Shown here: positions 1-8,601 of the stretch, in pieces
How positions within the stretch are numbered: the stretch's first letter is position 1
How the letters are laid out: each line of letters starts with the position of its first letter
DNA from: Candidatus Bathyarchaeota archaeon
Lineage (GTDB): Archaea; Thermoproteota; Bathyarchaeia; Bathyarchaeales; WUQV01
Length of the DNA stretch: 33,491 nucleotides
Direction of reading: 5' to 3'
Assembly (NCBI GenBank): GCA_009889585.1
Contig: WUQV01000054.1
Location: 1-33,491 of the forward strand
Program-made: the position numbers and the translations under genes
Notes under the pieces: model-generated
The model's database searches: none
The model's input: only the letters and a program-made list of their open reading frames with translations
Told to the model about the DNA's origin: nothing

Positions 1-705
1 ATTGAGAACGAAGAAAGGACTATGGAAGTCCTCTTAACTTTACCGATAAAAAGGTTTTGGGTATCGATTTCGAAGGTTATAGCCTCGTTCGTATTAGGAA
101 TAATAGGGCTTATAGCTACATTCATAGGGTTCTATGTATATCTTGAGCTATTAAAGTCCGCCCTCGTAGAAATTCCAGCGGCTGCTCCAGCGGGAGTTAC
201 AACTCTCATTGGCAATAAAGAGGCGTTAGAGTGGATCATAAGGGAAGTCCTAGGAAGAATAACGATATATTCTTCAATGGCTGAAGCATTTACTCCATCT
301 CCAACATCATTCGCTTATATGATGGGATTTGCAGCTCTATCCCTATTCTTCTTCGCATCTATTGGAGTCTTAATAGGAGGGCTAAGTAGTGACGTTAGGA
401 TGGGGCTTACGATATCTGGTAACGTAGGATTCCCGATCATGTTATTATCAATGTTATTCATGTATATGGAGCCAGATAAGCTTCCGATACCAGTAGAAGC
501 CCTTCTTTCGAACCCCTTGACGGCTCTTCCAACAGCAGCATCCCTTTCCATTTTAGACAAACTGCCTCCTCTTACCCCTTTATATTTCATAATCTCTGCA
601 TCAATAGCTTTTTGCACTATAGCAGCGGTTTCTAGAGCTCTCAATTTGGAAACTTTAGATAGATTGAAGAAATTCTTAAAGTTTAAGAGACGGTTTATGA
701 AATAA
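1..705 (+). CDS. ABC-2 type transporter permease, 5' truncated by window edge
   Basis: The frame is open from base 1, so the gene begins upstream of the window; the ATG at 22 is probably internal. The first visible residues (ENEERT, then MEVLLTLPIKRF and a hydrophobic stretch) match the cytoplasmic segment of ABC-2 permeases, where an E-R-x-x-T/S-[LM]-E-x-L-L-x-x-P motif precedes a membrane helix. About six hydrophobic segments follow, with one polar loop around residues 55-95 and a basic tail (KKFLKFKRRFMK). This is the membrane subunit of an ABC exporter; the ATPase gene is expected outside the window to the left. The substrate cannot be inferred. Family assignment is good, the start is not visible. 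Confidence 0.8.
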   Translation: MENEERTMEVLLTLPIKRFWVSISKVIASFVLGIIGLIATFIGFYVYLELLKSALVEIPAAAPAGVTTLIGNKEALEWIIREVLGRITIYSSMAEAFTPSPTSFAYMMGFAALSLFFFASIGVLIGGLSSDVRMGLTISGNVGFPIMLLSMLFMYMEPDKLPIPVEALLSNPLTALPTAASLSILDKLPPLTPLYFIISASIAFCTIAAVSRALNLETLDRLKKFLKFKRRFMK

Positions 706-1070
706 GATAATCAATAATAGTTGAGGCTCTTAAGATAGCGTAAGTGAATTTTTGCTTAGTTAGCACCTTTTAACTCCCTTCATAAGTTTGCTCATACAGG
801 TCGACTATTTACTACGCCATCTTCCCTTTAACCCCTTTAAGCCTAACTTTGACCGATTTACTTCTAAACAACTAAGTTTGCCAAGGCCTTTCTTACGGGA
901 AAGAGCTCCCGAAGGCCATTACGAATTAAATCCCCTACTATGCCAAGCGTTAACATCCCCATTCCCTCGGTTGAACTCTTGACGTTAAGGGCTTTAAATA
1001 GAGGCCATTACGCTAATAAAGTCTCGGCGAAAAATTTATCTTTAAGTAACTATCAGATCACTCAGCCCGC
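706..1070. other. Intergenic region with a candidate promoter
   Basis: About 365 bases between the permease and the S9 peptidase. I see no convincing gene: the short open frames here have no family resemblance. An A/T-rich TATA-like stretch (AAAATTTATC, 1031-1040) lies about 35 bases upstream of the GTG start of the next gene and is the likely promoter. The ten-base word GGCCATTACG occurs twice, near 911 and 1003, with no evident meaning. Confidence 0.4.
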
Positions 1071-2897
1071 GTGGGATTTAACGATATGGTTAGAAGGTAC
1101 CCATACGAGAGGTTTATTGCAATAAGGAGATATGGCGACTTTGCCTTCCTCAGGAATTCGAATTGGATTATATACGTATGTGATGCAAGCGGGCAATTTA
1201 ACATTTGGAAGCAGAGGTCATATATCGGCGATGATGCTTACTATGCCTATCAGCTAACGAACTTTGTGGATTTGATTGTTAGATCAGTTTATACATCTAA
1301 AGCCAATGATATCATAATCTTCTTTGCCGATGAGAAGGGAAATGAGAATTGCCAAGTTTATAGGATGGAGGTAGATGGATGGCCTGAATCAATAACTAAC
1401 AAACCAAACGTTAGACATGAATTTGGCCGTGAGTGCATTAGCCCAGATGGAAGATATTTGGCCTTCAGCTCTAATGAGAGGAATCCCCTCGATATGGATC
1501 TTGTTTTATGTGACATGAAAAGTGGAGAGTGTGTAACGCTCACGAAGGGGGGCTACTTCATCCCAATGGTATGGAGCCGAGATTCAAGGAAATTACTTGT
1601 TAATGAATGCTTCCGCCTTGACGTATTTAGAACTATGTTATTTGATGTAAGAACTGGCGAGGGTAAATACATAATGTCAATTGAGAAGAGAGCTAGGTTT
1701 TTGCCCTTTGCCTTTTCCCCTGATGGGTCATCATCCTACCTCATATCTAACATGGACAGAGAATTTTATGGAATAATGGAGTATCATTTCGATGAAGAAC
1801 GGTTTGAATGGTTGATTACACCAAATTGTGATGTTGAAGGTGCAGCTTTAAGCCATGATGGTAGGCTCTTAGCTTATACGACAAACGAGGATGGCTATTC
1901 AATCCTAAGGATTAAAAACATTAAGAGCAGCCATGAAGTAATTATTGAAACCCCAAAGGGGTTAATTAGCAAACTCCTCTTCTCATACGACGATGCGAAG
2001 CTGGCGCTTTCCCTTGGAACTGCAAGAAGGCCATTTGAGATTTACGTGCTGGAATTAAAGGATATGCTGCTACATCGCCTGGTAAAAGCTCACATTGGAA
2101 ATATACCTGAGGAGGAAATGGTTGATCCGGAAATTATAAGGTACGAAAGCTTTGATTGCCTAAAAATACCAGCTATCCTTTACAAACCCAAGGAGCTAAG
2201 GGCGGGCGAGAAACTTCCAGCCATAATCTCGATTCATGGAGGCCCAACAGCCCAAGAGAGACCTTGGTACAGCAGCGTTTATCAATACCTCGTAAACCAA
2301 GGCTTTATAATTTTAGCTCCAAATTTTAGGGGCAGTACTGGCTATGGGAAATCCTATGAAAGGTTGATCTATAGGGATTGGGGTGGCGGAGACTTAAAAG
2401 ATTACGAACATGCTGTTAAATGGCTTCTGAATCAGGGATACGTTGATAGCAATAGAATGGGCGTTTTCGGAGCAAGTTATGGAGGGTTCGCAACATTAAG
2501 TTGTATAACGAGGATACCGGATTATTGGAGGGCTGCCATCAGTATATGTGGCCCAAGCAATCTTATAACCTTCACGAAAACGATACGCCCTGAGTGGAGA
2601 AGATGGCTTGAAGAGCTTGTTGGAGACGCTGAGAAGGATAGGGAGATGCTTGAAGAAAGGTCACCGATAAACTATATAGATGATGTAAAGTCGGATCTCC
2701 TAGTGATACAGGGGGCCAACGATCCTAGGGTTATAAAGTCTGAGTCAGATCAGATGGTTGAAAAATTAAGGGAAGCTGGAAAGCACGTTGAATATTACGT
2801 CTTCGAGGACGAAGGTCATGGAATATCAAAATACAACAATCTCGTAAAGATGGGGAGGATGATCGTAGACTTCTTCGAAAGAAGGCTTAAAGTATAA
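1071..2897 (+). CDS. S9 family peptidase (prolyl oligopeptidase / acylaminoacyl-peptidase type)
   Basis: A 608-residue cytosolic serine peptidase of the S9 family. The N-terminal part (about 1-350) has repeated blade-like segments of the WD40/TolB kind (for example SPDGRYLAFSSN and SHDGRLLAYTTNEDG), as expected for the gating beta-propeller. The C-terminal alpha/beta-hydrolase domain carries the triad: nucleophile Ser469 in GASYGG, Asp551 in QGANDPRV and His583 in DEGHG; the oxyanion region HGGPTAQERPW lies upstream. Such enzymes trim short or N-acylated peptides. The start is GTG at 1071; ATG at 1086 is equally possible and fits the upstream TATA-like box. It stands alone on its strand, next to a decayed tnpB. 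Confidence 0.93.
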   Translation: MGFNDMVRRYPYERFIAIRRYGDFAFLRNSNWIIYVCDASGQFNIWKQRSYIGDDAYYAYQLTNFVDLIVRSVYTSKANDIIIFFADEKGNENCQVYRMEVDGWPESITNKPNVRHEFGRECISPDGRYLAFSSNERNPLDMDLVLCDMKSGECVTLTKGGYFIPMVWSRDSRKLLVNECFRLDVFRTMLFDVRTGEGKYIMSIEKRARFLPFAFSPDGSSSYLISNMDREFYGIMEYHFDEERFEWLITPNCDVEGAALSHDGRLLAYTTNEDGYSILRIKNIKSSHEVIIETPKGLISKLLFSYDDAKLALSLGTARRPFEIYVLELKDMLLHRLVKAHIGNIPEEEMVDPEIIRYESFDCLKIPAILYKPKELRAGEKLPAIISIHGGPTAQERPWYSSVYQYLVNQGFIILAPNFRGSTGYGKSYERLIYRDWGGGDLKDYEHAVKWLLNQGYVDSNRMGVFGASYGGFATLSCITRIPDYWRAAISICGPSNLITFTKTIRPEWRRWLEELVGDAEKDREMLEERSPINYIDDVKSDLLVIQGANDPRVIKSESDQMVEKLREAGKHVEYYVFEDEGHGISKYNNLVKMGRMIVDFFERRLKV

Positions 2898-3049
2898 GGG
2901 AGGATGGCGAACCTCTAGGCGTTAACAAATATCCAAGATTTTATATTATCCTTATACAGTCGATTAACGTGCGTATCATCATTCATATGCTTAACGGCGG
3001 ATCGAATTCGGGCAAGCCTATCTCTTAATCTGTACATTTGAAGAGAGTT

Positions 3050-3412
3050 TTATCTCAAAGGCCTGTATGTGAGCAGGGACATCGGAAGGTAAGCGCTAAA
3101 TTGGTGTGAAGAGGTGTTGGTTGGTCTAAGGAGGCAGAACGCTTATTTAAAGGAGGGCCGAACTGGGCTTTTTAAAGGAAACGTCGTTAGAGCCTAAGGG
3201 GTTTGGCTTTGGCTAAGGGGCTAAACAAGACGCAGCCCCTTTGAGGGCGCCGATAATCCCGAGTCCCACATGGGATGGGGTAACGGGGCAATGGCACGCC
3301 CTTCGCTTCGAAGGTGTGAGCCATGAAGGACGAGGCAAATACCGATGAGTCGCTGAGCGATGAGGCATCACCAGGAGAGAGAATCTCCCGACTTTAGTCG
3401 CGGAGAGTGTCA
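3050..3412 (+). pseudogene. Decayed tnpB 3' end with right-end / omega-RNA-like hairpin (IS200/IS605 family)
   Basis: No intact frame exists, but pieces of a TnpB C-terminus are readable on the plus strand. Around 3073-3105 a frame reads YVSRDIGR, stop, ALN, recalling the D-R-D-x-x-G-A-L-N segment after the TnpB zinc finger. Around 3293-3392 a frame reads RGNGTPFASKV, stop, then a tail with AMKDEANTDE and GERISRL, like archaeal TnpB tails. At 3381-3412 the DNA forms the usual right-end hairpin (GAATCTCCCGA, CTTTAGTCG, CGGAGAGTGTCA), which in live elements is the 3' part of the omega RNA. Stops and frame changes show the gene is dead. The rest of the 2898-3708 gap holds no other recognisable gene. 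Confidence 0.5.
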
Positions 3413-3649
3413 ACCGATGTAGGCAATATTTTGCCTCTAAGGCCATCAGAGGAGCTTGAGCTGAATTGCTATTTACGGCCGGATTCATGGGAAGCGGTCG
3501 GTGCTTCTAAATATGGGCCACTAATCTTCTCCTTCGAGAGCTCATATGAAGGGCTGCCGCGCTTAAGCTGCTACCGCTGGATTCAAAAGGATCTCGATCG
3601 ATTTCGAATTTTGACGATCATTAAAGTACAAACGCTTTGACTTCAAAAG

Positions 3650-3658
3650 CTTTATAAG
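3650..3658 (+). promoter_or_regulatory. TATA box for the gene at 3709
   Basis: CTTTATAAG, about 26 bases upstream of a predicted transcript start near 3680, which would leave a short leader before the ATG at 3709. Confidence 0.5.
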
Positions 3659-3708
3659 TTACAACACCTTCTTCGAAAGTCCCGATGTAACCCATGGGGT
3701 CTTAGAGC

Positions 3709-4134
3709 ATGCTAGAATTGCTTATATCTCTAATGGCTTTGTGTATCTCTGTAGGGACGCTTATCTACGTAGCGGGCTATAAAGTAGGGCAGCTTAGTGT
3801 GAAGATAGATCTTCTATGGCGAGTATACGTGGAGGAGGCGTTGATCGAGGCCATGAGGCATGGTTACATAATGTTCTCTTCTAGCATTAAATTGACGAGC
3901 CGTGGGGAGGCTTTATTGTCGCCTGCATTAAAGGCTGAAATCGACAACCTAGTGAAAAGACAGAGGGATCTTCCTAAGCAATCGGAGGACAAAATAGCCT
4001 TTAAGCTTATGGAGGAATATTACAGCATGTTAAGGAAGGTGAGCGAAGAAAATAACGTGCCGCTTAGGGCGGTGTTAGCAACAGCAGCTGTGTACGTTAA
4101 AGTCCTTTCCACGAAGGGCCCCTCGGAGGTTTGA
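3709..4134 (+). CDS. Small membrane-anchored hypothetical protein
   Basis: 141 residues; I do not recognise the family. The first about 28 residues form one hydrophobic helix (LLISLMALCISVGTLIYVAG), so the protein is probably anchored with the rest in the cytoplasm. The remainder is helical and charged, with a segment like a short winged-helix or coiled-coil (SSIKLTSRGEALLSPALK) and a final helix (NNVPLRAVLATAAVYVKV). A clear TATA box upstream and normal codon use support a real gene. It converges on the M20 peptidase, with about 20 bases between stop codons. Confidence 0.7.
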   Translation: MLELLISLMALCISVGTLIYVAGYKVGQLSVKIDLLWRVYVEEALIEAMRHGYIMFSSSIKLTSRGEALLSPALKAEIDNLVKRQRDLPKQSEDKIAFKLMEEYYSMLRKVSEENNVPLRAVLATAAVYVKVLSTKGPSEV

Positions 4135-4154
4135 GAAACTTAAGATCCGTAAGG

Positions 4155-5555
4155 CTATCCGTATGATGAAGCGAACTTTGACAAGAGAAGGGCTATGTGC
4201 TTAATCCCCGTTATGAAGTCCTTTACCCTAATGTTCTCATTTGGCGCGTGAACCTTAGAATCGTAATAATTACAACCAGTGGAAATCGTCGGAATGCCTA
4301 AAGCTTCCGTAAATAGATAAACGGGGCCGGATCCGGCTATGCTAGGGCAGACGACGGTTTCAGCGCCGTACACTTCAGCGGCCGTCTCCGTTACGAGCTT
4401 GACGAACGGATGGGCGATGGGCGTCCTGCCAGCCGGATAACCGTTAAGATAAACGATCTCGACGTCCGAAAAGCCCAGCTTATCTAAGTGCCGTCTTAAC
4501 TTCGATAGGATGTCGTCAGGGCTTTGCTTAAGGACCAGCCTGAAGTCGAGCTTCGCAGAAGCCTTGCTCGGAAGAATCGTCTTCGACCCAGGCCCTATGT
4601 AACCAGCGACGAGGCCGCATATGTTCACAGCTGGCCCGAGATAATACGCGGCTTTGGCCTCTAAGCCAGTTAACCCGCCTAAAAGGGAGCGTATGCCAAG
4701 TCGTCTCTTAAGGCTCTCTTCGTCTAGTTCAATCATCTCCAATAAAGCTAAATCATCTTCGCTTAACTTCTCGACGTGTTCGTAAAAGCCCTCTATCAGC
4801 ACCTTCCCATCGGGAGCCCTTAACGATCCCAGCGCCTTCACGAGCCTCCAAGCTGGGTTGTCGACGATTACGCCATATGATGAGTGTAAATCGCTAGAAG
4901 GATCTTTAACCGTTAATTCGACGTAAAGGATCCCCTTCGCCCCGAGGTAAACGTTCGGCCTACCTTTCTCATCGATATAGCCCGTTTCCCAAATACATAA
5001 GTCGGCTCGTAAGCGTTCCTTATTCGTCTTCACGAAGTCGGGGAGGGTCAGGCTCCCTACTTCTTCCTCTCCCTCGATTACGAACTTAACGTTCACCGGC
5101 ACCTCGCCGATCGTCTTTAACAAAGTCTCCACGGCCTTCAATCGAGCTATTATATTGCCCTTATTATCAGCGGCCCCTCGCGCGTACAGCTTGCCATCTT
5201 GTACCTTCGGTTCAAACGGCGGGTGCAACCATCCATCCAAAGGATCAGGAGGTTGAACGTCGTAGTGATTGTAAAATAACAACGTCTTACGCGCCCTCGG
5301 GTTCATTAACTCGCCGAGCACGATGGGGTTGCCGCCGTGTTCCTTACGAAGCTCGACTAATAACCCCGCTTCTTCTAACATTTCCTTCACTAAGCGGGCG
5401 CATTCGTCGATGCCCACCCCTTGAGCTGAGATGCTTGGTTGAGCGCAAAGCCCCTTCAAGTCCTCTACGAACTTATCGACGTTCTCATCCACGTAATCGA
5501 ACGCCGACTTCACGAAGTCCACATCAGTTGATAAGCTTAAAATCGCTTTAAGCAT
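4155..5555 (-). CDS. M20 family metallopeptidase (dipeptidase / deacylase)
   Basis: 466 residues, the usual length for M20 (ArgE/DapE/CPG2) enzymes: cytosolic dinuclear-zinc hydrolases that cut dipeptides or remove acyl groups. The metal ligands and catalytic residues are in order: His97 in NHYDVQP, Asp130 in GAADNKGN, the Glu pair near 164-165 in EGEEEVGS, Glu190 in IWETGY, and His436 in KVHAPNEN. The lid/dimerisation domain lies between about 200 and 310. The form with HYDVQP and HAPNENI resembles the Xaa-His-dipeptidase/carnosinase branch more than ArgE, but the substrate cannot be fixed. It starts with ATG at 5555 and is divergent from the VTT-domain gene at 5642, sharing an 86-base promoter region. 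Confidence 0.92.
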   Translation of the reverse strand: MLKAILSLSTDVDFVKSAFDYVDENVDKFVEDLKGLCAQPSISAQGVGIDECARLVKEMLEEAGLLVELRKEHGGNPIVLGELMNPRARKTLLFYNHYDVQPPDPLDGWLHPPFEPKVQDGKLYARGAADNKGNIIARLKAVETLLKTIGEVPVNVKFVIEGEEEVGSLTLPDFVKTNKERLRADLCIWETGYIDEKGRPNVYLGAKGILYVELTVKDPSSDLHSSYGVIVDNPAWRLVKALGSLRAPDGKVLIEGFYEHVEKLSEDDLALLEMIELDEESLKRRLGIRSLLGGLTGLEAKAAYYLGPAVNICGLVAGYIGPGSKTILPSKASAKLDFRLVLKQSPDDILSKLRRHLDKLGFSDVEIVYLNGYPAGRTPIAHPFVKLVTETAAEVYGAETVVCPSIAGSGPVYLFTEALGIPTISTGCNYYDSKVHAPNENIRVKDFITGIKHIALLLSKFASSYG

Positions 5556-5641
5556 TGCGGGACATTTTTCAAAGGGAAAGCTATATCATAGTTACCCTCG
5601 TAATAATTGCCGACGGTTAAACGCGGCGCAAGGAAGTAGGG

Positions 5642-6277
5642 ATGAACCCGATGCAACTTCAAGAGTGGCTGTTGAACGTAGGCCTTCAATACCAATTCTT
5701 CGGGGCCTTCTTCATAAGCTTCGTAGGAGCGCTTTCGATAGCGTTCCCCATTCCTTACCATCTCGTCATATTGGCGTTAAGCTTAGGAGGCATGGATCCG
5801 TTAGTCCTTACGCTCGCCGCCGGCTTAGGCTCTACGATGGGCCAGTTCTTCAGCTACGCCCTCGGTTATTACGGCCGAGGGTTCATTAGCGAGGAGCGGC
5901 GAAGAAAGCTTGACTTCTTCCTTAAGTTATTCGGTCGTTACAGCGCCATCGCGATCTTCGTCTTCGCTTTAACGCCTCTTCCGGATAGCTTGCTATTCAT
6001 ACCCCTCGGCATGCTTCATTATAAGCTATGGAAGGCCTTCGCCTCCTGCTTAGCTGGGAAGACGTTGATGTTCTCAATCATAGTGTACTTCGGCCGATAC
6101 TTCAAGGACCTAGTGCTTTTCTTCTTCGGAGGTGAGTCGAGTTGGATCGGCATCATCGTGATGTTAGCTTTAGTAATCTTAGCGTTAATTATCCTATTAA
6201 AAGTTGATTGGGAACGAGTCCTCGAGAAATACGTATTAAAGACTTTCAATCCTCCAGCGAGCTCCGCTATTAATTAG
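5642..6277 (+). CDS. VTT/DedA-like (SNARE-associated) membrane protein
   Basis: 211 residues with about five membrane segments. The middle holds the re-entrant-loop pattern of the VTT/DedA family: a Gly-rich loop (GLGSTMGQFFSYALGYYGRG, about residues 60-79) and, after an amphipathic stretch, ALTPLPDSLLFIPLGM (about 109-124) with the proline-rich turn. Family members act in membrane homeostasis, with lipid scrambling shown for some eukaryotic relatives and undecaprenyl phosphate recycling for some bacterial ones; the archaeal role is unknown. ATG at 5642 follows a purine-rich AAGGAAGTAGGG. The C-terminus is a hydrophobic helix with a basic cytoplasmic tail. Confidence 0.82.
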   Translation: MNPMQLQEWLLNVGLQYQFFGAFFISFVGALSIAFPIPYHLVILALSLGGMDPLVLTLAAGLGSTMGQFFSYALGYYGRGFISEERRRKLDFFLKLFGRYSAIAIFVFALTPLPDSLLFIPLGMLHYKLWKAFASCLAGKTLMFSIIVYFGRYFKDLVLFFFGGESSWIGIIVMLALVILALIILLKVDWERVLEKYVLKTFNPPASSAIN

Positions 6278-6535
6278 CGCTAATTATTTCACAAGGTAAC
6301 CTAAGGGCTTTCTTCTCATCACACAATTAGTGACCTCTCACTACTTTAACATAAGTTTAAAACAGCACATCTATCTAACATATTTACTGAGCCCAAATTT
6401 ATCTATAGCTTCAATTAAGTATAGTCCAAAATCTCAGATTATACGTTTCTTTTATCTTTTTAGCAGACTAGCCGCTTAGCTTAAGCCCCTAGCAAGCTTG
6501 ATTATGTCGCACATAAATGAAGTTCACTAGAATGC

Positions 6536-7285
6536 TCACTCAGATAACCCAACTAACGAACTTCTTTCCTTAACCAATTGATCAAACGTAATGTAGGCAT
6601 TCCCTATGACCTTTAGCCTTGCGTTAACCTCTCTTCCGCTAATCTCTATGATGTTATACGAGTTATAAAAGAAGCCCCTAAGCCTTTCAGATGAAAAGCT
6701 CCCCGAGTGTATTATCGGGGTGCCCTCAACGACCCACTTCCAAGGCCTATGCCTATGGCCGCATAGGACGAGGTTCACACCTGCCTCTATGAGGCCTTGA
6801 AGTGCATCTCCAGCGTCTAAGACGACGTATCTATCTGGCCCTGCGTCAGGGATGGGGACTAAGTGATGATGCATAGCGGCTATCTTAAACTTATCCTTAT
6901 GTTTACTTAACTCTTCCTTCGCCCAAATCATCTGCCTATACCCCACCTCTCCATCATCCCTTTCAGGCCTAGCAGTATTAATCGATATAATTACGACCTC
7001 GCCTAAATCCAATACGCCTTTGAGGGGAAAGAACTGCTTAAAAATAAGATACCCTGTGGATCTATAGTCATGGTTTCCACTTAAGATTATTATATTCTTA
7101 CATTCGAGTTGATTAAGCCTTTGCTGAGCCATCCTAAACTCTGAAAGAAGGGATTGTTCGGTTAGATCCCCTGTTACTATTATAGCATCGGGGTTAAGCG
7201 CATTCACTTCTTCGACAGCTTCCTCAAATACTTTGGCCTGGAACTGAGGGCCGCAATGGACGTCGGATATTTGTACTATGAGCAT
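6536..7285 (-). CDS. Calcineurin-like metallophosphoesterase
   Basis: 249 residues with all five blocks of the metallophosphoesterase family: Asp8 and His10 in ISDVH, Asp40 in VTGDLTE, Asn71-His72 in LSGNHD, the histidine cluster near 139-141 in AMHHHLVP, and His177/His179 in CGHRHRPW. This is a two-metal phosphodiesterase or phosphatase acting in the cytoplasm. The layout is that of CpdA/YfcE-like class III enzymes, but the substrate (cyclic nucleotide or other phosphodiester) cannot be inferred. ATG at 7285; a TATA-like CTTAATAAC lies about 30 bases upstream on the minus strand. Single gene, no operon partners. Confidence 0.9.
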   Translation of the reverse strand: MLIVQISDVHCGPQFQAKVFEEAVEEVNALNPDAIIVTGDLTEQSLLSEFRMAQQRLNQLECKNIIILSGNHDYRSTGYLIFKQFFPLKGVLDLGEVVIISINTARPERDDGEVGYRQMIWAKEELSKHKDKFKIAAMHHHLVPIPDAGPDRYVVLDAGDALQGLIEAGVNLVLCGHRHRPWKWVVEGTPIIHSGSFSSERLRGFFYNSYNIIEISGREVNARLKVIGNAYITFDQLVKERSSLVGLSE

Positions 7286-7551
7286 GGCAACGTCCTTAAG
7301 GTAGATCAGGCGTTATTAAGCGTTATCGTAGCTCAAAATACTTTGAGCGAGGCCTTTGACGCTTAACACGCCCTGTCGTAGGGGACCTCTATGCACGACG
7401 CTTCGCATAGGATGAACGCACTTTCGCACCGCCGACTCACTCACGTGTAATTTTTCGCTACTCCGAGAGGACGTATTGGCATTTCTTTGCAAGGTTTTAT
7501 TATCTTAACATCTTTTTCGTCCATAATACTCCTTTTGGAAAGGATGGGAAG

Positions 7552-7725
7552 ATGAGGTTGGAGGAGTACCGCTAAGTAAAATTAGGGAAAAATGCTCTTC
7601 CGGAGGCAGAACGCCGCCGAGGTCAGGCTAGAGAGGCCGGCCACCGCGGAAATCCAGAGAGGATGCATTCTTACGCGGCCGCTAAGGCTGAGGAGAGGCT
7701 TGCGGAAGCGCCATGGGTCTATTGA
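7552..7725 (+). pseudogene. Possible decayed PaREP1/HEPN-like gene
   Basis: A frame begins ATG at 7552 with MRLEEYR, meets TAA after seven codons, and stays open to 7725. The later part contains RGNPERMHSYAAAKAEERLA, which resembles the K-G-D-P-V-Q-x-S-E-K-x-Y-K-x-A-E-E segment of the intact PaREP1 genes at 7914 and 10974. The rest of the family domain is missing. A TATA-like TTTTATTATCTTA near 7494 could have served it. The likeness is weak and the call tentative; the alternative is noncoding spacer. Apart from this and the palindrome below, the 7286-7913 gap holds nothing I can name. Confidence 0.3.
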
Positions 7726-7744
7726 AGCAATACTTTAAGTAGTC

Positions 7745-7776
7745 ACTGGTTAAGATAGCATGCTATCGTAACCAGT
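7745..7776. repeat. 32-bp near-perfect palindrome followed by a T-rich tract
   Basis: ACTGGTTAAGATAGCA is followed immediately by its inverse with 15 of 16 pairs matching (only 7753/7768 mismatch). The sequence then continues TTTTATTTTCTTTTC. On the plus strand this could form a long hairpin with a U-rich tail, like a terminator for the decayed gene at 7552; it could equally be a binding site for a dimeric protein upstream of the HEPN gene at 7914. The shape is certain, the function is not. Confidence 0.6.
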
Positions 7777-7913
7777 TTTATTTTCTTTTCAATTTTAAAA
7801 TTTCTGTGTTCAATCAATTAACTAAAAGGCAATTTACGCTATCAATCCATCAGGGCATGCTATGAAAGCGCTTAATAAGCTAGGTCTCTTGAGATTAACT
7901 AAAGGGATCGTTC

Positions 7914-8288
7914 ATGAGCTTTAGGAAATATTTGGATGAAGGCAAAAGGTACGTGGAGTTGAACGATCCAGTTCAAGCGAGTGAGAAGCTTTATAAAGCG
8001 GCTGAGGAAGCCGTGAAGGCTTTATCGAAGGTTTATGCTTTCGACGTTTATAAAGAAGTTGAGGAAGAGGGGAAGTGGACGGTTACGCTTTTGTTTAAAT
8101 CCGTTGAGAGGATGGCAGTGAAGCTCGGGGATGAGGTAAGGCGCTATTGGAATACCGCATGGACGCTTCATGTAGAAGGGTTTCATGAGACGAGGTTAGA
8201 AAGCAGCTATGTAGCAGGGAGCATAAAGGATGTAGAGGAGTTGGTTAAGCTCGCTGAAGAACGTGAAGAAAGGGTTAAGCATCGATGA
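7914..8288 (+). CDS. PaREP1/HEPN-like helical protein
   Basis: 124 residues, almost all helix. It matches the archaeal PaREP1 family: an N-terminal NDPVQASEKLYKAAEEAVKA (about 16-35), then WTVTLLFKSVERMA, and a C-terminal WTLHVEGFHETRL followed by KDVEELVKLAEE. The same blocks occur in the minus-strand gene at 10974-11357, so the two are paralogs. PaREP1 proteins belong to the wider HEPN-type helical fold, often linked to toxin-antitoxin or RNA-cleaving systems, but a function for this protein is not established. ATG at 7914 lies about 35 bases below a TATA-like CTTAATAAG (7871-7879). Confidence 0.8.
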   Translation: MSFRKYLDEGKRYVELNDPVQASEKLYKAAEEAVKALSKVYAFDVYKEVEEEGKWTVTLLFKSVERMAVKLGDEVRRYWNTAWTLHVEGFHETRLESSYVAGSIKDVEELVKLAEEREERVKHR

Positions 8289-8434
8289 GGCCGATAAGCC
8301 GGATTTCTCAAATTAAGGCTTGATGTACAACCTTTCAAGCCTTGCCTTTAATCCTCCTATGAGATGGGATGGGTCTTCGCTAAACCATGAACGACTTCCG
8401 ATGTACCTACTCCTAATCCTCCATGAAATGAAGC

Positions 8435-8563
8435 TTAATGCTCAGCCTTAGGGGACTCGTCCTTTAGGATCCTTTTGATTTCCTCATGAAGCTTCGACAA
8501 GCGATAACGCCATGGCTAAGGTCATGGCTTCGCTTAACGCTAAAGCAATCGATCGTAAAACGA
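8435..8563 (-). pseudogene. Short decayed coding fragment
   Basis: In the 8289-8601 gap two overlapping minus-strand frames look like halves of one broken protein tail: one reads ALALSEAMTLAMALSLVEAS then stops, and the neighbouring frame continues RLSKLHEEIKRILKDESPKA to a stop at 8435. A single frameshift near 8485 would join them. I do not recognise the protein. The rest of the gap shows no gene. Confidence 0.25.
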
Positions 8564-8570
8564 TTTAAAA
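8564..8570 (+). promoter_or_regulatory. TATA-like box for thiDN
   Basis: TTTAAAA about 26 bases upstream of a predicted transcript start near 8592, ten bases before the TTG start of the ThiD-ThiN gene. Confidence 0.4.
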
Positions 8571-8601
8571 TGCGCTGAGGCTAAGCCCAAGGGCGTTAGC
8601 G

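Noticed and set aside
788-1125. Two overlapping plus-strand open frames in the first intergenic gap
   Set aside because: No protein-like pattern, no ribosome site, and one runs into the start of the S9 peptidase gene.
3213-3640. Open frames on both strands across and after the tnpB relic
   Set aside because: They cross the right-end hairpin and have no family pattern; they are by-products of the relic's base composition.
5537-5889. Extra frames over the M20/VTT divergent promoter and the start of the VTT gene
   Set aside because: They are out-of-frame shadows of two well-supported genes.
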